Assembly (NCBI RefSeq): GCF_040560245.1
Contig: NZ_JAKMWP010000006.1
DNA from: Morganella sibonii
Lineage (GTDB): Bacteria > Pseudomonadota > Gammaproteobacteria > Enterobacterales > Enterobacteriaceae
Strand: one strand, 5' to 3'
DNA length: 64,000 nt
The notes under the pieces were generated by a model. The model had not been told where the DNA came from and made no database searches. It saw nothing but the letters and a program-made list of their open reading frames with translations. The translations under genes were made by a program, and so were the position numbers. The stretch's first letter is position 1, and each line of letters opens with the position of its first letter. Shown one piece after another: positions 42,264 through 51,439 of this stretch.

Positions 42264-44426
42264 ATGACGCGCCTGACAATAACACATACACAGCAAACAC
42301 CCGGTTTACCGGTCCGTTTCACACTCAGCAAACACACACTGATGTGCGCACTGTTGCTCTCAGCACTGCCGTCTGCGGCAGAGACAACCGCGCCGGACAC
42401 CGGTGATGTCATTGTGGTCACTGATCGCCCGGCTGCCGCCGGGGGGGACTATATCGCGCCCGGTGTCACCACGCTGGGGAAAATGGCACTGAAGCCGCGT
42501 GAAATCGTACAGTCGGTCAGTGTTATTGACCGGACGCAGATTGAACAGCAGAACCTGAATACGCTTGATGATGTGATGAGCCGGGCGACCGGCGTCACCA
42601 GTGCGCCGTTTGTTCTGCTGACCACGGCGTATTATACCCGGGGTTTTAAAGTCGATTCTTTTGAGCTCGATGGCGTGCCCGCTCTGCTCGGTAATATGGC
42701 CTCGTCGCCGCAGGATATGGCGGTGTATGAAAGGGTGGAAATTCTGCGCGGCTCTAATGGCCTGCTGCATGGTATGGGTAATCCGGCTGCGACCGTGAAT
42801 ATGGTACGCAAACATGCTCCGCACCGGGATCAGGCGAATATCACGCTGACGGCGGGCAGCTGGAACCGCTACCGCGCAGAGGCGGACGCCGGAGGACTGC
42901 TCAATGAATCGGGCAGCGTGCGTGGCCGGGTCGTGGTGGCGTGGGAAGATCGTGATTTCTTCTACGATGTGTCTGACCAGCAGACACGGCTGATCTATGC
43001 CACCGTGGATGCGGATCTCACACCGGACACGCTGTTACGTACCGGCCTGCAATATCAGACCATTGATTCTGTCACTAACATGGCCGGTGTCCCGATGGCG
43101 GCCGACGGCAGTGATCTGCATCTGCCGCGTGATACGTATCTGGATGTCAGCTGGGATAAATTCAAATGGGATACCACCCGTGCCTTTGCGCAACTGGAAC
43201 ATCAGATTAATGATGACTGGCAGTTTAATACCCATCTTGATTATCAGCATGTAAAAGCCCGCCTGCTGTATGCCGGGGCATGGGGAAATATTGACCCGCT
43301 GACCGGGGATGGCGCGATGCTGACAGGCGGCGCGTATAAATTCCGTAACCACCAGCTGAGCCTGGACAGTAATGTGACCGGCAAACTGACCGCCGGCGGC
43401 TTACAGCATGACCTGATAGCCGGTATCAGCTATGCCGGTGCGCAGGAAGAGCAGCTCACTGCTGCTTTTGATACACCGCTCAATGTGCCGGTCAATGTCT
43501 ACCGCTGGGATCCGCACAGTGTACCGGTGCCGGGCATAGGCGCGTATTCATCGCCGGGAACCACAAAAACGATCCGCAGAGGCCTGTACACCATGGGACG
43601 GATTAAGGTTGCGGAGCCGCTGACAGTGGTGGCCGGTGCCAGAGCGGATTGGTGGCAGGTACGCAAGCCGGATGCGAAATTTACCGAAGACGGGAAAATC
43701 ACACCTTACGGCGGCCTGATCTGGGACTTTGCGCCGGAATGGTCATGGTACGGCAGTTTTTCCACGGTGTACCAGCCGCAGACCGGCAAAACCTACAGCG
43801 GTAACATGCTGAAACCGGTTGAGGGACAGACACTGGAAAGCGGCGTGAAAGGCTCGTTGCTCAACGGCGGACTGAATGTCTCTGCTGCGGTTTACCGGAT
43901 TGATATGAAAAATAACCCGCAGGCTGACCCTGAGCACCCGGGCGGCGCCTTTGATACCAACTATATCAGCGGCGGAAAAGTGGTCAGTCAGGGCTTTGAA
44001 CTGGAAGGAACCGGCTATATCACGCCGTTCTGGGATATCACGGCCGGGTATACCTATACCGACACCCGTTATAAAGAAGACACACAGAATCAGGGCGAAA
44101 CCTTTAACAGCCTGACACCACGGCATATGGTCCGGGTCTGGACACAGTATCAGTTACCGTGGGATGAACGGAAATGGAGTGTCGGCGGTGGTGTTCAGGC
44201 ACAAAGTGAGTTCAGTAATTCCAACGGCCGGGTCACTCTGCGCCAGGGCGGATATGCGGTGGTTAATACCCGGCTGGGCTATCAGATAGATGATAACTGG
44301 TCCGCAGCAGTCAATATTAATAACCTGTTTGACCGCCGTTATTACGCCGGATTATTCACCCCGCAGTGGAATAACCGTTATGGCGAGCCGCGTAATATTA
44401 TGCTGACACTGAAGGCGGATTTCTGA
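42264..44426 (+). CDS. TonB-dependent siderophore receptor, FhuE/FpvA-like
   Basis: This 720-residue outer-membrane receptor should import a ferri-siderophore with TonB energy. After a long signal peptide (hydrophobic MCALLLSALPSAAE, end near residue 40) comes a TonB box DVIVVT, then the plug domain (KPREIVQSVSVID, GFKVDSFELDGVP, VERVEILRGSNGLLHGMG-like) and the beta barrel ending MLTLKADF with terminal phenylalanine. Sequence style agrees with receptors for hydroxamate-type siderophores such as FhuE and FpvA, but the ligand is unknown. The stop overlaps the next start by one base. Confidence 0.9.
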   Translation: MTRLTITHTQQTPGLPVRFTLSKHTLMCALLLSALPSAAETTAPDTGDVIVVTDRPAAAGGDYIAPGVTTLGKMALKPREIVQSVSVIDRTQIEQQNLNTLDDVMSRATGVTSAPFVLLTTAYYTRGFKVDSFELDGVPALLGNMASSPQDMAVYERVEILRGSNGLLHGMGNPAATVNMVRKHAPHRDQANITLTAGSWNRYRAEADAGGLLNESGSVRGRVVVAWEDRDFFYDVSDQQTRLIYATVDADLTPDTLLRTGLQYQTIDSVTNMAGVPMAADGSDLHLPRDTYLDVSWDKFKWDTTRAFAQLEHQINDDWQFNTHLDYQHVKARLLYAGAWGNIDPLTGDGAMLTGGAYKFRNHQLSLDSNVTGKLTAGGLQHDLIAGISYAGAQEEQLTAAFDTPLNVPVNVYRWDPHSVPVPGIGAYSSPGTTKTIRRGLYTMGRIKVAEPLTVVAGARADWWQVRKPDAKFTEDGKITPYGGLIWDFAPEWSWYGSFSTVYQPQTGKTYSGNMLKPVEGQTLESGVKGSLLNGGLNVSAAVYRIDMKNNPQADPEHPGGAFDTNYISGGKVVSQGFELEGTGYITPFWDITAGYTYTDTRYKEDTQNQGETFNSLTPRHMVRVWTQYQLPWDERKWSVGGGVQAQSEFSNSNGRVTLRQGGYAVVNTRLGYQIDDNWSAAVNINNLFDRRYYAGLFTPQWNNRYGEPRNIMLTLKADF

Positions 44427-44689
44427 TGAAGTCAGCCGGGTTACGGCGGTGGATGATGCTGATGGCGGTCACCGGCTGTGTTGCCGGTGCGGTAACACTG
44501 TCTGCGGTGATCACCGTTTTTTATCCCGGCAGTGATGCACTTAACCGTCTCTATGCCGGGGTTTTTATCCCGTTCTTTATCCTGTGCGCCATTCTGTGTT
44601 ATGCCCTGACATCCCCCGGACCGGGGGCGGTATTTCTGCGGGCATGGAGCTGGTGGCCGCCGCTTTTGCTGCTGCCGGGAGTCTGCTGA
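44426..44689 (+). CDS. Small membrane protein of the iron locus
   Basis: An 87-residue protein with about three hydrophobic helices (residues 9-33, 42-62 and 68-86). Its start overlaps the receptor stop and its stop overlaps the next start (TGATG), so it is translationally coupled to both. Small proteins of this kind often come just before PepSY membrane proteins in TonB-receptor loci; I give no family name. Confidence 0.72.
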   Translation: MKSAGLRRWMMLMAVTGCVAGAVTLSAVITVFYPGSDALNRLYAGVFIPFFILCAILCYALTSPGPGAVFLRAWSWWPPLLLLPGVC

Positions 44690-46125
44690 TGCGTCCGGGA
44701 TTAAAGGCATCGTTCGCGCAACTGCACAGAAGTGCGGGGTCTGTATTTGGTGTGGTGCTGTTTATCATCTTATTCAGCGGCACCTGGAGCCTCGGCGGTG
44801 ACAGCCTGCGTTTGTGGTGGCAGCATCTGCCTGCCGGTGAACCGCTGCCGCTGTCTGTTCTGACAGAGCCGGGGATGGCGCAGCTGAGCGGGGAGAGCGG
44901 GGGTCACATCGTACTGCCTTCAGACCGCTATCCGGTGATCAGCGTCTGCCGTCATCCGGGGGATTGCCCGGTGCTGCTCAGTGCCGTCACCGGTCAGCCG
45001 GTAAGTGCTGCCGCACCGACAGATATCCCGGTGACACTCCACAAAAATCTGTTTCTCGGTTTCCCCGGCCGGATACTGGTCAGCCTGACCGGCGTTGTGC
45101 TGACGGTTTTACTGATCACCGGGCTGGTTATTCATCACCGTAAAATCCGGCTGTTGCTGCGTCTCCGATGGCGGCAGGGAATACGGCGCTTTGCTTTTGA
45201 TCTGCATAACCTGACCGGCCTGTGGTGTTATCCGTGGCTGGTGCTGTTCGCGCTGACCGGTGCGCTGTCCGGAGTCGGGGCATTCGGGACAATGATGCTG
45301 GCCGATCGCGTCAGTCCGCAGGCACCGCAGCAGATTATGCAGCAGCTGATGGGATCATTCCGTGAGCCGGACGCAGCAGGAGAACCGGTGTTCTCATCGG
45401 TTACTGAACTGCTTGCGCAGTTACCGGCCCGCTATCCCGGCTTTATTCCGCAGATGGTGTCTCTGCAAAACCCCGGACGTGATGACCGGGTGGTGACTAT
45501 CAGCGGCGTCCGTGAAGGGCAGCCGGGATCTGCGTATTTTGAACAGCTGCGCTGGCAGGGAACGCCGCTGCGACTGACCGGCATCCGCGATTCTGCGGAA
45601 CAGGGTATCTGGACCCGTGCCTTTATTGCAGTCCAGCCGCTGCATTACGGACAATATACCTGGCTTGCCGGTGCTGCGCCGTGGCTCAGTGCGCTGCATT
45701 TTCTGGCCGGATTCGCAGCCTGTCTTCTGACACTGAGCGGCCTGTCGCTGCGGGCACTGAATGCCCCTGACAGTCTCTCATCCCGTTTAACCATCGGTCT
45801 GTGCGGTGGCCCGGTACTTGCCTGTACCGTACTGCTGCTCAGTGCGTGGTTCTCCCCGTTATCAGCCCCTGCGGTATTTCCTGCGGTATGGCTGATAACG
45901 GTTTTTTTCACCCTTTTGTACCCGTCGCTCAGCCGCGCACTGCTGCTGATCTGTTTGTTCTGTGCCGCCGGATTCGTGCTTGCGGCGCTGGTTCATCTGT
46001 TTTCCTGCGCCGGTGCGCAGTGGTATACCGATGCCGCGCTGCTGCTGACTGCGGCGGGGTGTCTGTTATGTGCTGTTGTGTTATGGCGGAAAAACCGCTG
46101 CCGGAGTGAATTATGCATGAACTGA
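44689..46125 (+). CDS. PepSY-type membrane protein, putative ferri-siderophore reductase
   Basis: This 478-residue inner-membrane protein has the pattern of PepSY_TM proteins: N-terminal helix after LHRSAG, a periplasmic loop, helix pair ending in GLVIHHRK, then FDLHNLTGLW and further helices, one after LSALHFLAG. Histidines at helix ends are suited to bind haem. Relatives such as FoxB act in reduction and release of iron from siderophores. The start at 44689 is chosen because it overlaps the stop of the preceding gene; an upstream frame runs inside that gene. Confidence 0.78.
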   Translation: MRPGLKASFAQLHRSAGSVFGVVLFIILFSGTWSLGGDSLRLWWQHLPAGEPLPLSVLTEPGMAQLSGESGGHIVLPSDRYPVISVCRHPGDCPVLLSAVTGQPVSAAAPTDIPVTLHKNLFLGFPGRILVSLTGVVLTVLLITGLVIHHRKIRLLLRLRWRQGIRRFAFDLHNLTGLWCYPWLVLFALTGALSGVGAFGTMMLADRVSPQAPQQIMQQLMGSFREPDAAGEPVFSSVTELLAQLPARYPGFIPQMVSLQNPGRDDRVVTISGVREGQPGSAYFEQLRWQGTPLRLTGIRDSAEQGIWTRAFIAVQPLHYGQYTWLAGAAPWLSALHFLAGFAACLLTLSGLSLRALNAPDSLSSRLTIGLCGGPVLACTVLLLSAWFSPLSAPAVFPAVWLITVFFTLLYPSLSRALLLICLFCAAGFVLAALVHLFSCAGAQWYTDAALLLTAAGCLLCAVVLWRKNRCRSELCMN

Positions 46126-47360
46126 TTAAACATCGCCGCCTGGTGATAACCCTGGGCTTTCTGTATCTGGCACAGGGTATTCCGATGGGTATCGCTATGG
46201 ATGCGCTGCCCGCGATATTACGCCGTGCCGGAACTGACCTTGCGGCTCTGGCGTTTATTCCGCTGGTCGGGCTGCCGTGGGTGGTCAAATTTTTATGGGC
46301 ACCGTTTGTGGATAATCACTGGTCTGTTTCTTTGGGCCGGCGGCGCAGCTGGATTATTCCGATGCAGGTGATCGTCACACTTTGTCTGCTGGCACTCAGC
46401 CTGACCGGTATCACGGCTGACAATGCCGGTCTGTGTGTTGCCCTGCTCGCGGTGGCTTCTCTGGCCAGTGCCACCCAGGATATCGCTACTGACGGTATGG
46501 CGGCGGAACATGCGGGAGGCAGCCTGCTGGCAAATATCAACGCAGTTCAGATAGCCGGTGTGATGGGCGGTTTTTTTCTCGGCGGCGCCGGGATGATGAT
46601 GCTCAGCGGTGTGCTGGGTCAGCAGGGCGCATTACTGATTTTTACGGCAGTACCGGCATTCAGTCTGATCCTGATCAGCCGTTTCCGGCAGCCGCCGCGT
46701 TATCACGCGGACGTCCGGCCTGATGAGGCTCAGGCCAGTCTGCTGAAAACTGTCCGCCGTTCCGGGGCTGTCCGTCTGCTGACGCTGACGCTGTTATCGG
46801 CAGTGACGGCAGTTTCCGGTTTCGGGCTGGCAAAGTTGTTTCTCACCGATGCGGGCTGGGCGCTGGAAGATGTCGGTAAAGCGGGTATGGCGGGCGGGAT
46901 GGTCACGCTGGTGCTCGGTTGCGGCGGCGGCGCCTGGCTTATCGGAAAAATAGGGGTATGGCGGGCATTTTCGGCAGGTCTTTTGTGCGCGCTGATTTCG
47001 TCGCTGCTCTGGTTTGCACAGTCTCAGGGCAGTGTCAGTGTCATTATGGTGGCCGTGTGTATTCTGTTCGGCTCACTCTCTTCCGGGATAACATCAGTGG
47101 CAATTATGACGGCCGGGATGCGTTTCGCCTCACAGGCGAAGCAGGCCGGAACGGATATGACAGCGGTGCAAAGTATGCGGGATATCGGTGAAATGGCCTG
47201 CGCAATGATGCTGGTCAGCCTGACGGCAGCGATTGGCTATACCGGCGGATTCGTACTGGCGGCAGTGATTGCGCTGGCGGCTCTGCTGTTCACTGTCGCC
47301 AATGTCCGTTATCAGCGGCGGGTTCAGTTGTCAGCCGAACGGTCCGGCGAAACCGAATAA
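46113..47360 (+). CDS. Major facilitator permease, RhtX/FptX-like siderophore transporter
   Basis: This 415-residue protein has twelve hydrophobic segments and starts LGFLYLAQGIPMGIAMDALPAILR, typical of the RhtX/FptX group that carries ferri-siderophores (rhizobactin 1021, pyochelin) across the inner membrane alone. The conserved PFVDNHWSVSLGRRRSWI motif joins helices 2 and 3. It overlaps the PepSY gene by 13 bases, so it belongs to the same operon. The 3' end overlaps convergent yiiM by 30 bases. Confidence 0.85.
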   Translation: MHELIKHRRLVITLGFLYLAQGIPMGIAMDALPAILRRAGTDLAALAFIPLVGLPWVVKFLWAPFVDNHWSVSLGRRRSWIIPMQVIVTLCLLALSLTGITADNAGLCVALLAVASLASATQDIATDGMAAEHAGGSLLANINAVQIAGVMGGFFLGGAGMMMLSGVLGQQGALLIFTAVPAFSLILISRFRQPPRYHADVRPDEAQASLLKTVRRSGAVRLLTLTLLSAVTAVSGFGLAKLFLTDAGWALEDVGKAGMAGGMVTLVLGCGGGAWLIGKIGVWRAFSAGLLCALISSLLWFAQSQGSVSVIMVAVCILFGSLSSGITSVAIMTAGMRFASQAKQAGTDMTAVQSMRDIGEMACAMMLVSLTAAIGYTGGFVLAAVIALAALLFTVANVRYQRRVQLSAERSGETE

Positions 47361-48020
47361 CCGGCGGTTGAAATCTTCAATCTTTCCGCTGGTCAGGCGG
47401 CGCTGCATAGTCAGCGTCCAGCTGGCGGATAAGCCGGGGGCATGCAGCAGACGGCGGTATTCCGTCTCATCGAACGGCAGATGAAACGCAATTGCCACGG
47501 CTTCTCTGACAGATACCGCGCTGGTTCGCGTCAGCAGTTTCAGGGGATGCAGTCCGCTGACTTCGCCTTTGCCGATCACGCGGTACAGCCAGCCGGTCCG
47601 CCCGCTGTCCTGCATCACCAGTGCAAAATCGGATACATCAGTCAGCGGATTGAGCTTATAACAGGGTGAGCGCGGCTGGGTGATCTGGATAACCGCCCCG
47701 CCCCACTGATAAATATCGCCGATAAAAACGGTGTCTTCCGTCATACCGAGAGTAGAAATATTTTCCCCGAAAAACGGCGCGACAAAGCGATCCTCAATCT
47801 CCGGATACATCATTTTCCAGTAATCGTAGTGTTCGCGGGGATAGTGACATAACGCGCGGTCAGGGCCGCCGTGAAAGGCTTTTTCCGCCTGCTCATCACC
47901 GGCAAGTCCGGAGGCACCCAACTGAAGGACACCCTCAGTCTGACGCTTCTCAATTGCGCTGCGTCCGCAGCGGGCTGTATCCCTGACGGGACCGGTGAAA
48001 ACTAAAGGTGTGTATGCCAT
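47331..48020 (-). CDS. yiiM: MOSC-domain protein YiiM
   Basis: YiiM is linked in E. coli to molybdenum-cofactor-dependent detoxification of N-hydroxylated bases. The 229-residue protein has the MOSC core (GLAGDEQAEKAFHGGPDRALCHYP) and the conserved cysteine in QPRSPCYKL that would hold the cofactor sulfur. The ATG at 48020 follows GGAGGCGGC. In E. coli it also lies close to sodA. Confidence 0.9.
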   Translation of the reverse strand: MAYTPLVFTGPVRDTARCGRSAIEKRQTEGVLQLGASGLAGDEQAEKAFHGGPDRALCHYPREHYDYWKMMYPEIEDRFVAPFFGENISTLGMTEDTVFIGDIYQWGGAVIQITQPRSPCYKLNPLTDVSDFALVMQDSGRTGWLYRVIGKGEVSGLHPLKLLTRTSAVSVREAVAIAFHLPFDETEYRRLLHAPGLSASWTLTMQRRLTSGKIEDFNRRLFGFAGPFG

Positions 48021-48073
48021 GCCGCCTCCGTATTGAGTGAGACAGACATCATAATCGAAAGCGGGGAAGAAGA

Positions 48074-48100
48074 ATATGTGCGGACAATGCCCGCACATAT
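48074..48100 (-). terminator. Hairpin behind sodA
   Basis: ATATGTGCGG and CCGCACATAT pair around a 7-base loop; the minus strand continues TTCTTCTTCC, a weak T-run. Confidence 0.6.
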
Positions 48101-48108
48101 TTCAGAAC

Positions 48109-48729
48109 TTATTTGGCAGAAGCGAAACGTGCTGCTGCTTCATCCCAGTTGACCACAGACCAGAATGCTTTGATGTAATCCGGACGGCGGTTCTGGAATT
48201 TCAGGTAGTAGGCGTGCTCCCACACATCCAGACCGATGATCGGATAACCGGAAGTACCGGAAATCGCTTCACCCATCAGCGGGCTGTCCTGGTTAGCGGT
48301 GGAAACGACAGCCAGTTTGCCGTCTTTCAGCACCAGCCATGCCCAGCCGGAACCGAAACGGGTTGCCGCCGCTTTTTCAAACTCTGCCTGAAATGCATCA
48401 ACACTGCCGAAATCGCGTTCGATAGCGGCTTTCAGGTCACCCTGTAATGTGGTGCCGGTTTTCAGGCCTTTCCAGAACATGCTGTGGTTGGAATGACCAC
48501 CCGCGTTGTTGCGGATAAAGGTGCGTTTGTCCGCCGGGAATTTATCGAGCTGTGCGATCAGGTCGTCGATATCAAGGTTTGCCATCTCAGGGAAGGCTTC
48601 CAGCGCGGTGTTGGTGTTATTCACATACGTCTGATGATGTTTGGTATGGTGAATTTCCATTGTCATTTTATCGAAATGCGGTTCTAACGCATCATAAGCG
48701 TACGGTAATGCAGGTAATACATAGCTCAT
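48109..48729 (-). CDS. sodA: Manganese superoxide dismutase
   Basis: SodA turns superoxide into oxygen and peroxide in the cytoplasm. Metal ligands are seen in MEIHHTKHHQTYV, in HSNHSMFW and in DVWEHAYYL. The segment AGGHSNHSMFW and glutamine-rich context GSGWAWLV are of the Mn type. The length, 206, equals E. coli SodA. A Fur box lies upstream, matching iron-controlled manganese use. Confidence 0.96.
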   Translation of the reverse strand: MSYVLPALPYAYDALEPHFDKMTMEIHHTKHHQTYVNNTNTALEAFPEMANLDIDDLIAQLDKFPADKRTFIRNNAGGHSNHSMFWKGLKTGTTLQGDLKAAIERDFGSVDAFQAEFEKAAATRFGSGWAWLVLKDGKLAVVSTANQDSPLMGEAISGTSGYPIIGLDVWEHAYYLKFQNRRPDYIKAFWSVVNWDEAAARFASAK

Positions 48730-49098
48730 AATTATAACTCCAGTAATTGACCGAACCGCTCACACCGTGTGTGAACAGGCTAAACATTATAATGAAACAG
48801 ATGATAATGAAAATGATTATCAGATCTGTGCGATCTGTGCGGATTCTTTTTATTTGTTATTTTACTGTCGTATTTTAGTTAAATATTTTAGCTAACACTC
48901 CCCGCATAATGTCATACACTGATTTTTATCTCAATGATGATGTTTTATATCGTTGGTGCTTTTCGCATCAAATGATAACGCTGTGAATCTCCCCTTTTTC
49001 AATCCGTGATCTTTAGCGCAAAAAAGAAACAAAGGCGAAACGGCAACTTTATTTAACGTGATTTTGACATAGCATTAACAATTGAAAGGAGATGCATC
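48730..49098. other. Divergent regulatory region sodA/acs
   Basis: This 369-base AT-rich gap holds the sodA promoter with its Fur box and the acs promoter. GCTGTGAATC (about 48980) looks like a CRP half-site, and CRP activates acs in E. coli, but the second half is poor. I see no gene in it. Confidence 0.45.
48808..48822. promoter_or_regulatory. Fur box of sodA
   Basis: TGAAAATGATTATCA matches the 7-1-7 Fur consensus at 13 of 14 specified positions, and the overlapping GATAATGAAAATGATTATC extends it into a 19-base palindrome-like site. It lies about 80 bases before the sodA start. Confidence 0.85.
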
Positions 49099-51054
49099 AT
49101 GACAAAAATAACGAAATATCCTGTACCCGAAGCAATTGCAAAAAATGCGCTAATCAATCATCAGCAGTATTTGGACGAGTATCAGCGGTCTGTTCAGGAT
49201 CCTGACGGCTACTGGCGTGAGAAAGGACAGATTGTCGACTGGATAAAACCCTATACGCGGGTGAAGAACACCTCCTTCGACCCCGGCCATGTCAGCATAA
49301 AATGGTTTGAGGACGGCACACTGAATCTCAGTGCCAACTGTCTCGACCGGCATCTGGCAGAGCGTGGTGACAAACCGGCGGTGATCTGGGAGGGCGACAG
49401 CCCGGATGAGTCCCGTACTCTCACCTATCGTGAACTGCATCATGATGTCTGTCAGTTTGCCAATGTCCTGAAACAGCAGGGGATACGCAAAGGTGATGTG
49501 GTCGCCATTTATATGCCGATGATCCCGGAGGCGATGGTTGCCATGCTGGCCTGCGCCCGTATCGGTGCGGTGCATTCGGTGATTTTTGCCGGGTTCTCAC
49601 CGGAGGCGGTGTCCGGCCGTGTGATTGATTCCGGTGCAAAAATGGTGATCACCGCAGATGAAGGTCTGCGCGCCGGACGCACTATCCCGCTGAAGAAAAA
49701 TGTGGATGACGGCCTGAAAAATCCGGGAGTGACCACGGTCAGCAGTGTGATCGTCTTCCGCCGTACCGGCAATCCGGTGGAGTGGCAGGAAGGGCGTGAT
49801 ATCTGGTGGCACGATGCTGTCAGCGGTGTCAGTGCTGACTGTCCGCCGGAAGAAATGAATGCGGAAGATCCGCTGTTTATCCTCTATACCTCCGGCTCGA
49901 CCGGTAAACCGAAAGGGGTACTTCATACCACCGGCGGTTATCTGGTCTACGCCACGCTGACATTCAAATATATCTTTGATTATCATGGCGATGAAGTGTT
50001 CTGGTGTACCGCGGATGTCGGCTGGGTGACCGGGCACACCTACCTGGTTTACGGCCCGCTGTCCAATGGCGCTGTCACGCTGATGTTTGAAGGTGTGCCT
50101 AACCATCCGAAGGTCAACCGGATGTGTCAGATTGTTGATAAGCATCAGGTCAATATCCTCTATACCGCACCAACGGCTATCCGCGCCCTGATGGCGGAAG
50201 GGCTGAATGCGATTGAAGGCACGTCCCGCAAATCCCTGCGCATTATGGGATCGGTCGGCGAACCGATTAACCCGGAAGCCTGGGAGTGGTATTACAAAAC
50301 CATCGGCGACAGCCGCTGCCCGATTGTCGACACCTGGTGGCAGACTGAAACCGGTGCCTGCATGATAGGTGCAATGCCGGGAGCGATTGAGCTGAAACCG
50401 GGCTCCGCGACCGTGCCGTTCTTTGGGGTTCAGCCTGCGCTGGTGGATAACCAGGGCGACATTCTGGACGGTGAAACAGAAGGAAATCTGGTGATCCTGG
50501 ATTCCTGGCCGGGCCAGGCACGTACCCTGTTCGGTGATCATGAACGCTTTGAACAGACCTATTTTTCCGCCTTTAAAGGCATGTACTTTGCCGGGGATGG
50601 TACCCGCCGTGATGAAGACGGCTATTACTGGATCACCGGCCGGGTGGATGATGTGCTGAATATCTCCGGACACCGTCTCGGTACTGCCGAAGTGGAATCC
50701 GCGCTGGTTTCACACCCGAAAATCGCCGAAGCGGCGGTGGTCGGGATCCCGCACAGCATCAAAGGGCAAGCTATTTATGCCTATGTCACACTCAATCACG
50801 GCGAAGAGCCGACACCGGAGCTGTATGCGGAGGTGAGGAACTGGGTCCGTAAAGAAATCGGCCCGATTGCCACCCCGGATATTCTGCACTGGACCGACTC
50901 TCTGCCGAAAACGCGATCCGGTAAAATTATGCGCCGTATCCTCCGTAAAATCGCCACCGGTGATACCGGTAATCTGGGTGATGTATCAACACTGGCCGAC
51001 CCGGGTGTCGTCGAAAAACTGCTCGAAGAAAAGCAGGCCATCAAAATGAACTAG
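49099..51054 (+). CDS. acs: Acetyl-coenzyme A synthetase
   Basis: Acs activates acetate to acetyl-CoA through acetyl-AMP, for growth on low acetate. The AMP-binding motif YTSGSTGKPKGVLH is near residue 264, WWQTETG near 413, and the regulatory acetylated lysine in KTRSGKIMRR near 608. The protein has 651 residues (E. coli 652). AAAGGAG precedes the ATG. yjcH and actP follow, as in E. coli. Confidence 0.97.
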   Translation: MTKITKYPVPEAIAKNALINHQQYLDEYQRSVQDPDGYWREKGQIVDWIKPYTRVKNTSFDPGHVSIKWFEDGTLNLSANCLDRHLAERGDKPAVIWEGDSPDESRTLTYRELHHDVCQFANVLKQQGIRKGDVVAIYMPMIPEAMVAMLACARIGAVHSVIFAGFSPEAVSGRVIDSGAKMVITADEGLRAGRTIPLKKNVDDGLKNPGVTTVSSVIVFRRTGNPVEWQEGRDIWWHDAVSGVSADCPPEEMNAEDPLFILYTSGSTGKPKGVLHTTGGYLVYATLTFKYIFDYHGDEVFWCTADVGWVTGHTYLVYGPLSNGAVTLMFEGVPNHPKVNRMCQIVDKHQVNILYTAPTAIRALMAEGLNAIEGTSRKSLRIMGSVGEPINPEAWEWYYKTIGDSRCPIVDTWWQTETGACMIGAMPGAIELKPGSATVPFFGVQPALVDNQGDILDGETEGNLVILDSWPGQARTLFGDHERFEQTYFSAFKGMYFAGDGTRRDEDGYYWITGRVDDVLNISGHRLGTAEVESALVSHPKIAEAAVVGIPHSIKGQAIYAYVTLNHGEEPTPELYAEVRNWVRKEIGPIATPDILHWTDSLPKTRSGKIMRRILRKIATGDTGNLGDVSTLADPGVVEKLLEEKQAIKMN

Positions 51055-51067
51055 CACGCTAACCTCA

Positions 51068-51094
51068 GTCAGTGCCGGGTTATGCGGCACTGAC
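51068..51094 (+). repeat. Hairpin between acs and yjcH
   Basis: GTCAGTGCCG and CGGCACTGAC pair perfectly around a 7-base loop. There is no T-run, so it likely affects RNA stability or partial read-through rather than full termination. Confidence 0.55.
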
Positions 51095-51127
51095 ACTCCG
51101 GATAACAAAAACAGAGGAGTATCCTCA

Positions 51128-51439
51128 ATGAGCGCATCCATTTATCAACAGGTGGAGAATGACCCTCGCTTTCAGGAACTGGTCAGGAAACGCAGTCGGT
51201 TCTCATGGACACTGTCCGCTATTACGCTGGTGCTGTATGTCAGCTTTATTATTCTGATTGCCTTTGACCCGCAATGGCTGGGCACACCACTCGGTGAAGG
51301 TCTGACGATCACCCGCGGAATACCTGTCGGGGTCGGACTGATTGTCAGTGCTTTTGTCCTGACCGGTATTTATACCATCCGGGCAAACGGGGAATTTGAC
51401 CGTCTGACTGCCGAAATTATCCGCGGGGTGAAACAATGA
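51128..51439 (+). CDS. yjcH: DUF485 membrane protein YjcH
   Basis: A 103-residue inner-membrane protein with two helices (about 26-46 and 62-84), always found before actP and thought to assist it. It starts MSASIYQQVENDPRFQELVRKRSRF, the family start. GAGGAG precedes the ATG, and it overlaps actP by four bases (ATGA). Confidence 0.94.
   Translation: MSASIYQQVENDPRFQELVRKRSRFSWTLSAITLVLYVSFIILIAFDPQWLGTPLGEGLTITRGIPVGVGLIVSAFVLTGIYTIRANGEFDRLTAEIIRGVKQ

Noticed and set aside
49597..50673. A 358-codon frame antisense to acs
   Set aside because: It lies fully opposite a strongly conserved gene and arises from its codon pattern; no start signal.
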